From: Telmatobacter sp. DSM 110680 | GTDB taxonomy: Bacteria > Acidobacteriota > Terriglobia > Terriglobales > Acidobacteriaceae | Reading direction: 5' to 3' | Assembly (NCBI RefSeq): GCF_039994875.1 | Contig: NZ_CP121196.1 | Coordinates: 3,534,001-3,598,000, forward strand | DNA length: 64,000 nt | Made by a program: the position numbers and the translations under genes | Shown: piece by piece, positions 9,502 to 18,136 of the stretch | Position numbering within the stretch: position 1 is the first letter of the stretch | How the letters are laid out: each line of letters opens with the position of its first letter | Notes under the pieces: generated by a model | Seen by the model: only the letters and a program-made list of their open reading frames with translations | Databases searched by the model: none | Told to the model about the DNA's origin: nothing

Positions 9502-10767
9502 ATGACTTTGTTCCACTGGGTATGGCGTAGTAAACCGATCTTGGCAGGTCTGTGCCTGTTTGTTCAGGCGAGCGGATTGGGAGGCCTTTCCGCCAACAAA
9601 TCTGAGGAATCGAGCCTGCGTCCCCTGCAGTTCACAATCGACTTCGTGGGTATGCACACGCTGTCGCCCACGCGACACTGGCCGGATATCAAGTTCGGGA
9701 GCATTCGGCCCGCCGGCACCTCTTGGGGAGCATTGGAACCGGCGAAAGGACAATTCGACTGGCATTCATTGGATACCTGGGTTGCGCAATCTCAGATTCA
9801 TCACGTGCAACTAGATTATGTCTTTGTTAACACTCCTCAGTGGGCCAGCACACGCCCGAACGAGACCTGCATAGGAAAGAAGCTTGGCTGCGCGGCTCCG
9901 CCTAATCTGGATGACTTGACTGCATTTGTGACTGCCCTGGTAACTCGATACCGGGGAAAGATCTCAAGCTATGAACTATGGAATGAACCGAATGCATCTG
10001 GATTCTGGACCGGATCTCCTCAGCAGATGGTAGAACTCGCGGCGCATATCTACCCCCTCATCAAGTCGATTGACCCTTCTGCCACCGTCACAACACCTGC
10101 AGTATCCTCCACCGGGTGGCCGCTCTCTCACGAGGTCTGGCTTGATCAATATCTTGCCGCGGGCGGTGGCAGATTTGCAGACGCGATCGCTTGGCACGGC
10201 TATGCGGGGCGAAACGATCGGCCGTCGTTGCCCCCGGAGGAACTGGCAGAACAAATCCTGGCGCTTCGCAAAGTTCTCGCGAAGCACAGTCTGGCCCGGA
10301 TGCCAATCTGGAATACAGAGGGAGGTTGGGGAAAAGATGCGCAACTTCCAGACCAGAACGCACAGGCGGCGTTTATTGCCAAGTGGTACTTGATCAACTT
10401 CACCAGTGGAATTGCTCGCGCCTATTGGTATCAATGGGACAATTCCGACTGGGGTACGCTTTGGCGCGATGGAAGTGGGATAACTCCAGCCGGAAAAGCG
10501 GCCCAACAGGTCATTTCCTGGCTCGAAGGCACGTCTGCAGCAACACCGTGCCGCCCTTTAGCCGGCTCACAGGTGTGGGAATGCGATCTGCAAAAGGGCG
10601 CCAAACTCTATCGTGTGGTGTGGAGTTCGTCCGGTGAATCGACCTTCAGCAATGTCGCAAGCATTGTTTCTATAACGACACTAGATGGTTCGCGAATCGC
10701 CGCCGATCATCGGCCAATTACCGTCACTTCAGAGCCGATGTTGCTGGAGTATTCAGAAACCAAATAA
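9502..10767 (+). CDS. Secreted clan GH-A glycoside hydrolase (GH39/PslG-like)
   Basis: The 421-residue product starts with a signal-like segment (ILAGLCLFVQASGLGGLSA) and a TIM-barrel follows. The clan GH-A catalytic pair is visible: acid/base in YELWNEPN (Glu162) and nucleophile in IWNTEGGWG (Glu273). SIRPAGTSWGALEPAKGQFDW is a typical early-barrel strand of this class. Its position, divergent from the EPS operon, parallels PslG of Pseudomonas, a GH39 enzyme of a polysaccharide locus that cleaves its own polymer. That analogy is inference. I chose ATG 9502 because GAGGG lies about nine bases upstream and the signal peptide begins there; an open frame extends upstream to 9385. A bidirectional terminator follows. 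Confidence 0.82.
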   Translation: MTLFHWVWRSKPILAGLCLFVQASGLGGLSANKSEESSLRPLQFTIDFVGMHTLSPTRHWPDIKFGSIRPAGTSWGALEPAKGQFDWHSLDTWVAQSQIHHVQLDYVFVNTPQWASTRPNETCIGKKLGCAAPPNLDDLTAFVTALVTRYRGKISSYELWNEPNASGFWTGSPQQMVELAAHIYPLIKSIDPSATVTTPAVSSTGWPLSHEVWLDQYLAAGGGRFADAIAWHGYAGRNDRPSLPPEELAEQILALRKVLAKHSLARMPIWNTEGGWGKDAQLPDQNAQAAFIAKWYLINFTSGIARAYWYQWDNSDWGTLWRDGSGITPAGKAAQQVISWLEGTSAATPCRPLAGSQVWECDLQKGAKLYRVVWSSSGESTFSNVASIVSITTLDGSRIAADHRPITVTSEPMLLEYSETK

Positions 10768-10771
10768 AGAG

Positions 10772-10804
10772 GGAGTTTGCGGCTGGCCAAGAGCCGCAAA
10801 CTCC
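10772..10804. terminator. Bidirectional terminator hairpin
   Basis: A 13-bp perfect stem (GGAGTTTGCGGCT / AGCCGCAAACTCC) with a 7-base loop lies between two convergent genes: the GH-A gene ending at 10767 and the minus-strand gene ending at 10831. There is no long T tract on either side, so termination efficiency is uncertain. Confidence 0.75.
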
Positions 10805-10830
10805 ATTGTCGTGCTGGTTTCGAAAAAGAC

Positions 10831-13482
10831 TTACTTGAAAGAGACAGCCTGAACTGAATACGGAGGCACTTCGATCGTCGCCGTGCGACTGGTGCCCTGT
10901 GACGAGAAGGAGATGGGTGTCGAGTTGATCTGAGAACCGTTTTGAATCTGGTACAGGGTGCCCTGTGCGTCACTGAATCCAGGATTGGCGAATGTCACCG
11001 TGATCTGCGGATAGGAGGTTGCTGTGGGGTTAGTGATGACGATCGAGTCCTCTGTTGATGTATAGAAAGCGGTGGTCGCGAGACCCCCTCCTCCGGTTGG
11101 ACTCGAAATGCTTTTCGCCATGTAACCGCCAGCAGACAAGCCGAGATAGCTTGATCCTCCGAATAGCTGATATGCGTAATACTGGGGGTAGGGAACTGGC
11201 GTTGCCCCAGCGGAATAGAGGCAATCCATATTGGGGTCCTGCACGCCGATCAGGCAAAAGTAAGGATAGGCGCTGCCCGCAAAATAATAGAGCTTATTGG
11301 GTACATGCGCGCTACCGTTGTACACCGAGTCGAGCATATCGGTGACGTATAGAGAATTCCAAACTGGTGCGTAGGTATTATCGCTCCGGCAGCAGTCTTT
11401 GAAGAATGCCCAGTTGGAGTTAAATTCCGTGACATAAATCGGAGTGCTGGCACCACCGGGCTGCTTGCCAAGCGCGACCTGAGCCAGGGTCTTGTTGTAG
11501 TTGGCGACGGCTCCTACACTTGGGTCTTGAGTCATTTCGTACAGGGATGGGACGCCGGTGTATTGATCCCATTTTGCTTCCAGCTGGGATTGGCCGAAGA
11601 AGTACTGGTGGTAACTGACGAAGTCCACATACGGCGCTGTAGATGTATTGGAGAGCAGCGTGGAAATCCAGACTTGGGAATACCCAGAAATCACAGGACC
11701 GCCGATGCGGATGGTCGCTCCATCCTCTGCAGCCTGCGTCTTCATTGCCGGAGCCGCCGCTGCATAGATGTTCATGTAGGTATTCATCTGGTTGAGGGTC
11801 GTACACATTCCGGTGGCATTGGGCTCGTTCCAAATCTCATAATCCTGCACAACGTTTGGGAATTTGCTGTCGAAGTGAGCGACATAAGCGGCTGCGATCT
11901 GGGCCCACTCGCTGATGTTGGTTGGGGCAGCGTAGACGCTATTCGCACAGCGTCCAGATGTTGGCTGGAGCCACGATGGAGATTGGTTGAGTTGGATAAG
12001 CGCGTGCTGTCCTGCAGACTGAATTGCCTCGATCATGGGATCTATCTTGGTCCAGTCTGGCGTCTGCGTGGCGTAAACGGTCGAAATCAACGCGGAGATT
12101 CGTGCTTCGCTCAGACCACCCTGCGTAAGGAGTTCGCGGTCTGAAGTTCCGCGGAGCGACTCGCCGCGTCCGTACCCAAACATGCCAGACGGGACAACCG
12201 CAGTCGTGTTGGCTCGAGAATTGAAATCTGCTGTGATGCTGGTAAATGCCGTTACAACAGCCCCGCTGCTCTTGTTCAAAGTCGAGTCAGTGACTCTGAT
12301 GGTGTGTTTGCCGGGAGTTGGCGGCGCGGTGTAGACGCCATTATTCGTAATGGTTCCTACGGTCGAATTGCCGCCCGCAATATTGTCTACTGTGTAGCTC
12401 ACATTGGGGCCGGAGTCTGGAACAAGGCATTGCTGTGCTTGAAAGGTTTGCTGGCCTCCTGTTGGGATCGACGCGACGAAGGGATAAATCTCAAACGTCG
12501 GCGATGAATTGACTGAAATTGCGGAAGATCCGGAGACGCTGTTCGACGCCTGACTCACTGCCTTCACGATATGAGAGCCGACATAGGGCGGGGCGGTATA
12601 GAGACCATTCGCAGTTATTGTTCCAACTGTTGAGTTGCCACCGGCAACGTTATCCACTAGCCAGTTAACGCCAGTATTGCTTTCGCTGGTAACGATCGCA
12701 GCAAATTGCTCCGTCGCGGAGGGCTGTACGCAAGGTGCTGAGGGCGTGACCGCAACCGACGCACCCGGGGTGCCGGAGATACCGGTTCCTTGAAGAGGAA
12801 TCATGATCGCTGTGGCGTCAGCGCTCTCGGAGATTGTGAGGTTGGTTGTGCGTTTGCCTATCGCCTGGGGATCGAACTCCACTTCGATGGTGCAGCTTGC
12901 TCCTGCAGCGAGAGTTCCGCCGCCCGCGCCATTCCCGCAATTCGTGGTGTAAGGATAATCAGCCGTTGAAATGATGGAGTTGAACGTCAGAGAAGTTGAC
13001 CCGATGTTCTTGATCGTGACGGGCTGCGGAGTGCTGGGCGTAGAAACGATTTGGTTGTAGAAATAGATTCCGCCGGTTGGAGGCGTATAGCTGACCGTGG
13101 ACTTCACCCCATTACCCGTCAGCGAGATCACCTGAGGAGAATTCCCCGCGCTATCGGTAATTGTCAGACTCGAAGAGTAGTACTTCACCGCCGTCGGGCT
13201 AAACTTCACGGCGACCGTGCAAGTCGTATTCGGAGCGACGGTTGATCCGCAATTATTCGTTTCGGCATACGGAGCAGCCACCTGTATGCTGGCGATCGTC
13301 AGCGTCGAGGTCTGATTGTTATTAATCGTGACCGTGAGAGGCGCGCTAGTAGTCCCCATTGTGGTGTTGGGAAATGCAAGCAGCCGGGGGGAAACACTGA
13401 TGTTTTGTGCTCTCGAGATCAAGCTCAGTGAACACAGAATCGTGATACACATCGAGCAATAGAAGCAGCGCATATTCCGCAT
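10831..13482 (-). CDS. Secreted multidomain glycosidase: two anchor-D Ig-like, two Ig-like, GH-A barrel
   Basis: This large exported protein has 883 residues from the chosen start. A signal peptide (CSMCITILCSLSLISRAQ) is followed by two choice-of-anchor-D/HYDIN-like Ig domains, each with the NCG..C pattern (NNCGSTVAPNTTC and TNCGNGAGGGTLAAGASC). Two repeats containing VDNVAGGNSTVGTI and VDNIAGGNSTVGTI come next, then a glycosidase barrel. Catalytic candidates are Glu553 in YEIWNEPNA and Glu686 in IYVTEFNSN, matching clan GH-A. It likely acts outside the cell on a glycan, perhaps with the convergent neighbouring GH-A enzyme. I chose ATG 13482 because GGAG lies six bases upstream; in-frame ATGs at 13494 and 13512 lack a site. 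Exact GH family (39 or 5) is uncertain. Confidence 0.8.
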   Translation of the reverse strand: MRNMRCFYCSMCITILCSLSLISRAQNISVSPRLLAFPNTTMGTTSAPLTVTINNNQTSTLTIASIQVAAPYAETNNCGSTVAPNTTCTVAVKFSPTAVKYYSSSLTITDSAGNSPQVISLTGNGVKSTVSYTPPTGGIYFYNQIVSTPSTPQPVTIKNIGSTSLTFNSIISTADYPYTTNCGNGAGGGTLAAGASCTIEVEFDPQAIGKRTTNLTISESADATAIMIPLQGTGISGTPGASVAVTPSAPCVQPSATEQFAAIVTSESNTGVNWLVDNVAGGNSTVGTITANGLYTAPPYVGSHIVKAVSQASNSVSGSSAISVNSSPTFEIYPFVASIPTGGQQTFQAQQCLVPDSGPNVSYTVDNIAGGNSTVGTITNNGVYTAPPTPGKHTIRVTDSTLNKSSGAVVTAFTSITADFNSRANTTAVVPSGMFGYGRGESLRGTSDRELLTQGGLSEARISALISTVYATQTPDWTKIDPMIEAIQSAGQHALIQLNQSPSWLQPTSGRCANSVYAAPTNISEWAQIAAAYVAHFDSKFPNVVQDYEIWNEPNATGMCTTLNQMNTYMNIYAAAAPAMKTQAAEDGATIRIGGPVISGYSQVWISTLLSNTSTAPYVDFVSYHQYFFGQSQLEAKWDQYTGVPSLYEMTQDPSVGAVANYNKTLAQVALGKQPGGASTPIYVTEFNSNWAFFKDCCRSDNTYAPVWNSLYVTDMLDSVYNGSAHVPNKLYYFAGSAYPYFCLIGVQDPNMDCLYSAGATPVPYPQYYAYQLFGGSSYLGLSAGGYMAKSISSPTGGGGLATTAFYTSTEDSIVITNPTATSYPQITVTFANPGFSDAQGTLYQIQNGSQINSTPISFSSQGTSRTATIEVPPYSVQAVSFK

Positions 13483-13800
13483 GAAGCACTCCATGGTCAA
13501 TTTTTTACCCATTCAGGTAGTGGGGGTAGGGGATGAACCCAAAATGAGCAACATCGCTGCCAACCTGGTCGCATAGGATCTCATGGCAATTGTTTGCTCC
13601 TTTTTCGATGCCCTTTCCGTCTAAAAAAGTTGGCTTGAGAAGGCCGCTTTTACATGACCAAATGGTTGTAGGCTCGCACCGGATATGCAGCTATCTATTT
13701 TGGGTTTTCCCGCATCTCACTTTTAAGCATCCCCGGTTTTTCACGTTCAATTCATTGCAGTTAAAAACCTGAGGTATTTCGGAAAGGCCGATCTACGAAT
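13483..13800. other. Intergenic region between divergent secreted-protein genes
   Basis: About 318 bp separate the starts of the anchor-D glycosidase and the IPT/TIG lipoprotein. Promoters for both should lie here. I see no clear -35/-10 pair, palindrome or RNA motif. Confidence 0.4.
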
Positions 13801-15993
13801 ATGAAAGTCCATCGGATCGCTTCACTGTCACCTTTGCTGGTTCTATTAGCAGTTTTTACCGGGTGCGGAGGTTTCAAGGGCGTAGTTACACCCACGCTCA
13901 CTTCAATCTCCCCCGCGACTGTTGCGGCAGGCAGCCAAGGCTTCACGCTCACCGCAACGGGAACCAATTTCGTCAGTGGAACTCAGATCCTATGGAATGG
14001 CGTGGCGCAGTCAACAAAGGTGGTTTCAAATACGCAACTCACCACCGGCGTTACCGCTGCGCAAATCGCCTCGGCGGGCAGCGCAACCATCCGTGTCATC
14101 AAGCCGGATACGACGACTTCCGACGCCATGACTCTGACGATCACGGGAAGTTCTTCGCAGACGTTTAGTCTCACGTCGATCAATCCATATACTGTCGCAG
14201 CTGGAAGCGCGGCTTTCACCTTGACTGCGACTGGCGTAGGTTTTGCGAGTGGGGACTCGATCACTTGGAACGGCACGGCTATCGCGACATCCGTTGACTC
14301 TTCAACGCAACTGCATGCCACAGTGCCAGCGGCAAATGTTGTGACAGCAGGTACGATCCTGATTGCTGTGCAGGATGCCAGCAACAATAAGACCAATCAG
14401 CTTCCATTCATCGTCACCGGCGGTGCAGCCGGTACGCCGCCGACTTTGACATCACTCAGTCCGAATACTTCATTCAACAACGTCGCATCTGTCGCGCTCA
14501 CGGCAAATGGCACCGGTTTCCTGAGCAACAGCGTAATTGTGTGGGCCGGAACCGCTATGCCGACTACTTTCGTATCGGCCACCCAGTTGACGACGACGAT
14601 TCCAGCGGCGTTCCTCACAACCGTTGGTACCGAGAATGTATTTGTTCTCAACCCCGATAGTACTGTTTCGAATACGCTGCCGTTTACCATCACCGTAAAT
14701 CCAGCGACCACGCCGACTTTGACGAGCATAAGTCCGACGAAGAGTGCGGTTGGCGATCCTGGTTTCACTCTTACATTGAATGGCACAAACTTCGCGACCG
14801 GTTGCGTGGCGTATTTCGGCGCCACTGCTCTACCCACGACTGTAGTGAGCAGTACGCAGCTTACGGCACAAGTGCCGGCCTCAGCTCTTACCGCAGTAGC
14901 AGAAATTCCGGTGACGGCGAAAAACGCACAATCAAATCCGTCTAATCCGATTCCATACCTGGTAGGCATGAATATCTTCTTCGGTGAGGTGAATGACCTC
15001 GTGTGGGATTCGGCGCGAAACATCATGTATATTTCGCAGCCGAGCACTTCAACCAAGAATCCAAACACGGTCGTTGCTATTGATCCAGTGTCGCTGGCGA
15101 TTCAGTGGACGTATTCGCCCGGAAGTGGAAGCGAACCGGATCATCTCGCCTTATCTGCCGACAAGAAGTACCTTTACGTTGGACTTGATGGAAAAGGGAC
15201 AGTTGAGCGCCTGATTCTCGGCAATCAGCAGGGCGTTCCGGACATAAGCATTCCGTTAGGCTCGGACCCGAATCTTGGCGCGTACTATGCGATGGATGTC
15301 GAGGTTGATCCTGTGCAGTCTACGACTATCGCAGTCGCTCGTGGGGTACTTCCGAGTGTCTCGATCGTACAAGCCGCAGGCGGGGTAGCGATCTACGACA
15401 ATGCCACACAACGGCCCTCTGTGATCAGTCCCACAACTCAAGCCGGCAACGTGCTGCTCGACACAATTCAATGGAGTAATGATGGCACTGCCGTTTATGC
15501 AGCGAACAATGAAAACTTTGAAGCCGACTTTTATCAGCTCTCTGTGTCTGCCAATGGCGTGAGCCTGGTCAGCGACCATCAGAACTTTTTCCCGGTGCCG
15601 AACTTGCGGGTTCATCTCGATTCAACCACTCAGCTTCTATATGGAGACGACGGGCTTGTTGTGAATCCTTCGACCGCGGCTCAATCCGGGAACTTTGTTT
15701 CCTCGGGTGTGATGACTACCGACGCGGCTCTCAATCGAGCATATTTTGTTGGCCAGTCTGCGGCGGACATTCAAACCGTTGCGTATGAAGTGGAGTCATT
15801 CAATCTCACGAGCTTCAGCGCAGCCGCCCAACTTCCTCTTTACCAGGTGAATGGACTGCCGCAACATATTGTGCGTTGGGGCTCGAACGGATTGGCTTTC
15901 GTCACGAAGAGGGTTACGAATTGCGTCGTTTCGCCATGCAATATTCAAGACGGTAGGATGTACGTGATTTTTGGGCCATTTGTCACGCAGTAG
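13801..15993 (+). CDS. IPT/TIG-repeat lipoprotein with C-terminal beta-propeller
   Basis: The 730-residue product has a lipoprotein signal with lipobox VFTGC (Cys about 21). Four IPT/TIG Ig-like domains follow, each starting with a LTSISP or LTSLSP motif (at about 32, 123, 217 and 303) and carrying FxLTATGxxF. The C-terminal half (about 400-730) has repeated segments such as VWDSARNIMYIS and LALSADKKYLYVGL, consistent with a YVTN/SMP-30-like beta-propeller. Proteins of this architecture are common in Acidobacteria and probably act at the cell surface in adhesion or glycan binding. No enzyme motif is seen. ATG 13801 is followed at once by the signal; the ribosome site is weak (GGAAAGG about 13 bases upstream). 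Confidence 0.8.
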   Translation: MKVHRIASLSPLLVLLAVFTGCGGFKGVVTPTLTSISPATVAAGSQGFTLTATGTNFVSGTQILWNGVAQSTKVVSNTQLTTGVTAAQIASAGSATIRVIKPDTTTSDAMTLTITGSSSQTFSLTSINPYTVAAGSAAFTLTATGVGFASGDSITWNGTAIATSVDSSTQLHATVPAANVVTAGTILIAVQDASNNKTNQLPFIVTGGAAGTPPTLTSLSPNTSFNNVASVALTANGTGFLSNSVIVWAGTAMPTTFVSATQLTTTIPAAFLTTVGTENVFVLNPDSTVSNTLPFTITVNPATTPTLTSISPTKSAVGDPGFTLTLNGTNFATGCVAYFGATALPTTVVSSTQLTAQVPASALTAVAEIPVTAKNAQSNPSNPIPYLVGMNIFFGEVNDLVWDSARNIMYISQPSTSTKNPNTVVAIDPVSLAIQWTYSPGSGSEPDHLALSADKKYLYVGLDGKGTVERLILGNQQGVPDISIPLGSDPNLGAYYAMDVEVDPVQSTTIAVARGVLPSVSIVQAAGGVAIYDNATQRPSVISPTTQAGNVLLDTIQWSNDGTAVYAANNENFEADFYQLSVSANGVSLVSDHQNFFPVPNLRVHLDSTTQLLYGDDGLVVNPSTAAQSGNFVSSGVMTTDAALNRAYFVGQSAADIQTVAYEVESFNLTSFSAAAQLPLYQVNGLPQHIVRWGSNGLAFVTKRVTNCVVSPCNIQDGRMYVIFGPFVTQ

Positions 15994-16088
15994 GTTAAGG
16001 CAGCGTAGGCAGGCGAAAACCGAGACACGAAACGACAAGCATGACCTTGTCGCCTGCCGCCATCAACGAAATCTTTCAGGAGTAAGGC

Positions 16089-16673
16089 GTGATTCAAAAA
16101 CTGCTGGTCCTTGGTGTTCTTCTACTACCCGGAGTATGTTGTTTCGGGCAGGTTGAGGACAGCGCCACTGCCGGGTCCGTGCCATTGTCAGTTGGCGGTT
16201 CGTTCAGCTACTTCGATGCGAGCTATGGGTCGATCAAGACGGCTGGTCTGGGCACGTTTATCGATTACTCTCCTCTTCTCGCTGGAAACCTGGGAGTCGA
16301 GGGCGAAGGTCGCTGGCTCATGATCGGTGGCGCACATAGCTTCACTGAGTACAACTACCTGGTTGGGCCTCGATACCACTTCTATTACAAGAGCCAGAAG
16401 TATCAGCCATTCGCGAAGTTCCTTGTCGGCGCAGGCGAGATCAACTTCCCTTACGACCTAGCGCACGGCGGTTATTTCGTACTGGCACCGGGTGGCGGAA
16501 TTGATATTTCCCTGAAGGAACATTGGAAGGTTCGCGCAGACTACGAGTTCCAGTTCTGGCCAGGCGCTCCCGGAATTCCAGGCATTCAAACCGGCTCATT
16601 TCACCCCAATGGTGTTAGCGTCGGATTCGTTTACAGACTTTTCAGGTCTCGATACCAGTTTCAGCCGCAGTGA
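16089..16673 (+). CDS. Outer-membrane beta-barrel protein
   Basis: It is a 194-residue exported protein. After a signal peptide (LLVLGVLLLPGVCCFGQ), alternating amphipathic strands with aromatic girdles appear: SVGGSFSYFDASYG, LVGPRYHFYY, KVRADYEFQFWPG. It ends in GVSVGFVYRLF plus a short polar tail. This is the pattern of an eight-stranded OmpA/OmpX-like barrel. It starts with GTG at 16089, supported by AGGAG six bases upstream. Its stop overlaps the next gene start by 4 bp (GTGA), so it is translationally coupled to the nucleotidyltransferase/kinase gene, which is an unusual partner. The role may be structural or export-linked; nothing specific is visible. Confidence 0.75.
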   Translation: MIQKLLVLGVLLLPGVCCFGQVEDSATAGSVPLSVGGSFSYFDASYGSIKTAGLGTFIDYSPLLAGNLGVEGEGRWLMIGGAHSFTEYNYLVGPRYHFYYKSQKYQPFAKFLVGAGEINFPYDLAHGGYFVLAPGGGIDISLKEHWKVRADYEFQFWPGAPGIPGIQTGSFHPNGVSVGFVYRLFRSRYQFQPQ

Positions 16674-18136
16674 TACTTGAAGTCTTCCCTTTCAATCAGG
16701 AATGCCAAATCTTGCACTCACAGACAACTATCGATGCAGGCGATGAACGCTTCAACCCTGATCAGGTGAAGTCTAACGTTGCTCGCTCGTTGCTGGCGGC
16801 GCTCGCGAGGGAGTGCAAATCCTACTGCGTGCTTTCTGGCTACGATCGCTTGCCGGAATCATTCGATACCGACATTGATTTCATGGTGAATGCGGATGAT
16901 TTCGCGCGAATGCCTAATATCATTGAGCATGTCGCTCACGATACGAGAACGAAACTCTTTCACACCGTGGAGCACGAACTTAGCGCCAGGTCGTATACGC
17001 TCGGATTTCAATCGGGAGACAAGCTCGTAATTGTTCAGCCCGATTCCACCGCAGACTATCGGCACTTCGGTCTCCTCTGGCTTCGCGCGCCTGAGGTACT
17101 CGCGGCTCGTCGCATCCATCCGCATGGGTTTTGGATACCAGCTCCTGCGCACGAGTTTGCTTATTATTTGATCAAGAAGCTCAACAAGCGCTCTCTTAGC
17201 GCGGATCAGGGACTGAAGTTGCATCGGCTCTATCTTCAGGATTCCTCGGGTTGCAATGCAATGATTGCTCGCTTTTGGAAAGAGCCGAATCGAAGCAAGT
17301 TGAGCAGCATGGCTGCTACGAACAATTGGATGAGCATGGACGCAGGACTTAACACGTTCCGCGCAGAGCTAAGGCGGAATTCAGGAGACTCCTTGTTGCG
17401 CAGAATTGTGTCGAGCCCTGCGCATCTCCTTCATCAGTTTGAGCGTGTTGTGAAGCCGACCGGTGGGTGCATCGCAATCATGGGACCAGACGGTGCAGGG
17501 AAGTCCGCCGTAATTGATGCTCTTCGACATCAATTCGATTCGGCCTACAACAAAATCAGGTTGTTCCACCTTCGACCGAAGGCTCTTTGGACAGGGAAGG
17601 CAACTACTCAGGCAGTGACAGATCCGCATGGAAAGCCACCGCGGGGGGCGATTATCTCTGTCCTCAAGGCCATTTCCTTGATTGTCGATTACTGGCTGGG
17701 ATATGCGCTAAAGATTGGGCCTGCCGTAAGGCGCTCACAGCTGATTATATTTGATCGTTACATCTATGATTTATTGGTGGACAGCAAGCGAATTCGATAT
17801 GGCGGTCCGGCTTGGTTGCTTGAAATTGCAGTCCGCATGGTTCCTCGTCCCGATCTCATCATTCTGCTGGATGCGCCTGCTGATGTGCTGTGGTCACGCA
17901 AGCAGGAAGTAGCATTTGATGAGGTCACGCGTCAGCGCGATCGATATCGCAAGGTAGCGGGCAAACTTCCGTTTGCGATTACGGTGAATGCGGCGCAGCC
18001 TCTAACAGACGTTATTCGCGACGTAGAAATCGCAATTTTGGAGCATTATGAACGACGCACAGCCGCTCGGCTGCGATTGGCGGGGCCGTTAGTCAGAGCA
18101 AATCAAATTTCCATAGAACCGTCCCAACCGAGATGA
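16670..18136 (+). CDS. Nucleotidyltransferase-like domain fused to thymidylate-kinase-like P-loop kinase
   Basis: This 488-residue cytoplasmic protein has two parts. The N-terminal part contains SGYDRLPESFDTDIDFMV (about 56-73), resembling the DxD segment of pol-beta-type nucleotidyltransferases. The C-terminal part is a P-loop kinase with Walker A MGPDGAGKSA (about 271-280), FDRYIYD, and LIILLDAPADVLWSRK, as in thymidylate-kinase-like proteins. Such kinase-like proteins recur in EPS clusters, where they are thought to act on sugars or nucleotides rather than TMP. That role is inference. The start is GTG 16670, overlapping the barrel gene by 4 bp, and the stop overlaps the next start by 4 bp (ATGA). 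The three genes therefore form a tightly coupled unit. Confidence 0.75.
   Translation: MILEVFPFNQECQILHSQTTIDAGDERFNPDQVKSNVARSLLAALARECKSYCVLSGYDRLPESFDTDIDFMVNADDFARMPNIIEHVAHDTRTKLFHTVEHELSARSYTLGFQSGDKLVIVQPDSTADYRHFGLLWLRAPEVLAARRIHPHGFWIPAPAHEFAYYLIKKLNKRSLSADQGLKLHRLYLQDSSGCNAMIARFWKEPNRSKLSSMAATNNWMSMDAGLNTFRAELRRNSGDSLLRRIVSSPAHLLHQFERVVKPTGGCIAIMGPDGAGKSAVIDALRHQFDSAYNKIRLFHLRPKALWTGKATTQAVTDPHGKPPRGAIISVLKAISLIVDYWLGYALKIGPAVRRSQLIIFDRYIYDLLVDSKRIRYGGPAWLLEIAVRMVPRPDLIILLDAPADVLWSRKQEVAFDEVTRQRDRYRKVAGKLPFAITVNAAQPLTDVIRDVEIAILEHYERRTAARLRLAGPLVRANQISIEPSQPR

Noticed and set aside
9004..9765. A 253-codon minus-strand frame spanning the EPS promoter region
   Set aside because: It overlaps the GH-A gene and the divergent regulatory region, has no motif, and conflicts with the well-supported starts on both sides.
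11527..12144. A 205-codon plus-strand frame
   Set aside because: It is antisense to the barrel domain of the multidomain glycosidase, whose frame carries clear catalytic motifs.
14397..15068. A 223-codon minus-strand frame inside the IPT/TIG gene
   Set aside because: It mirrors the repetitive TIG coding sequence and has no independent start site or domain.
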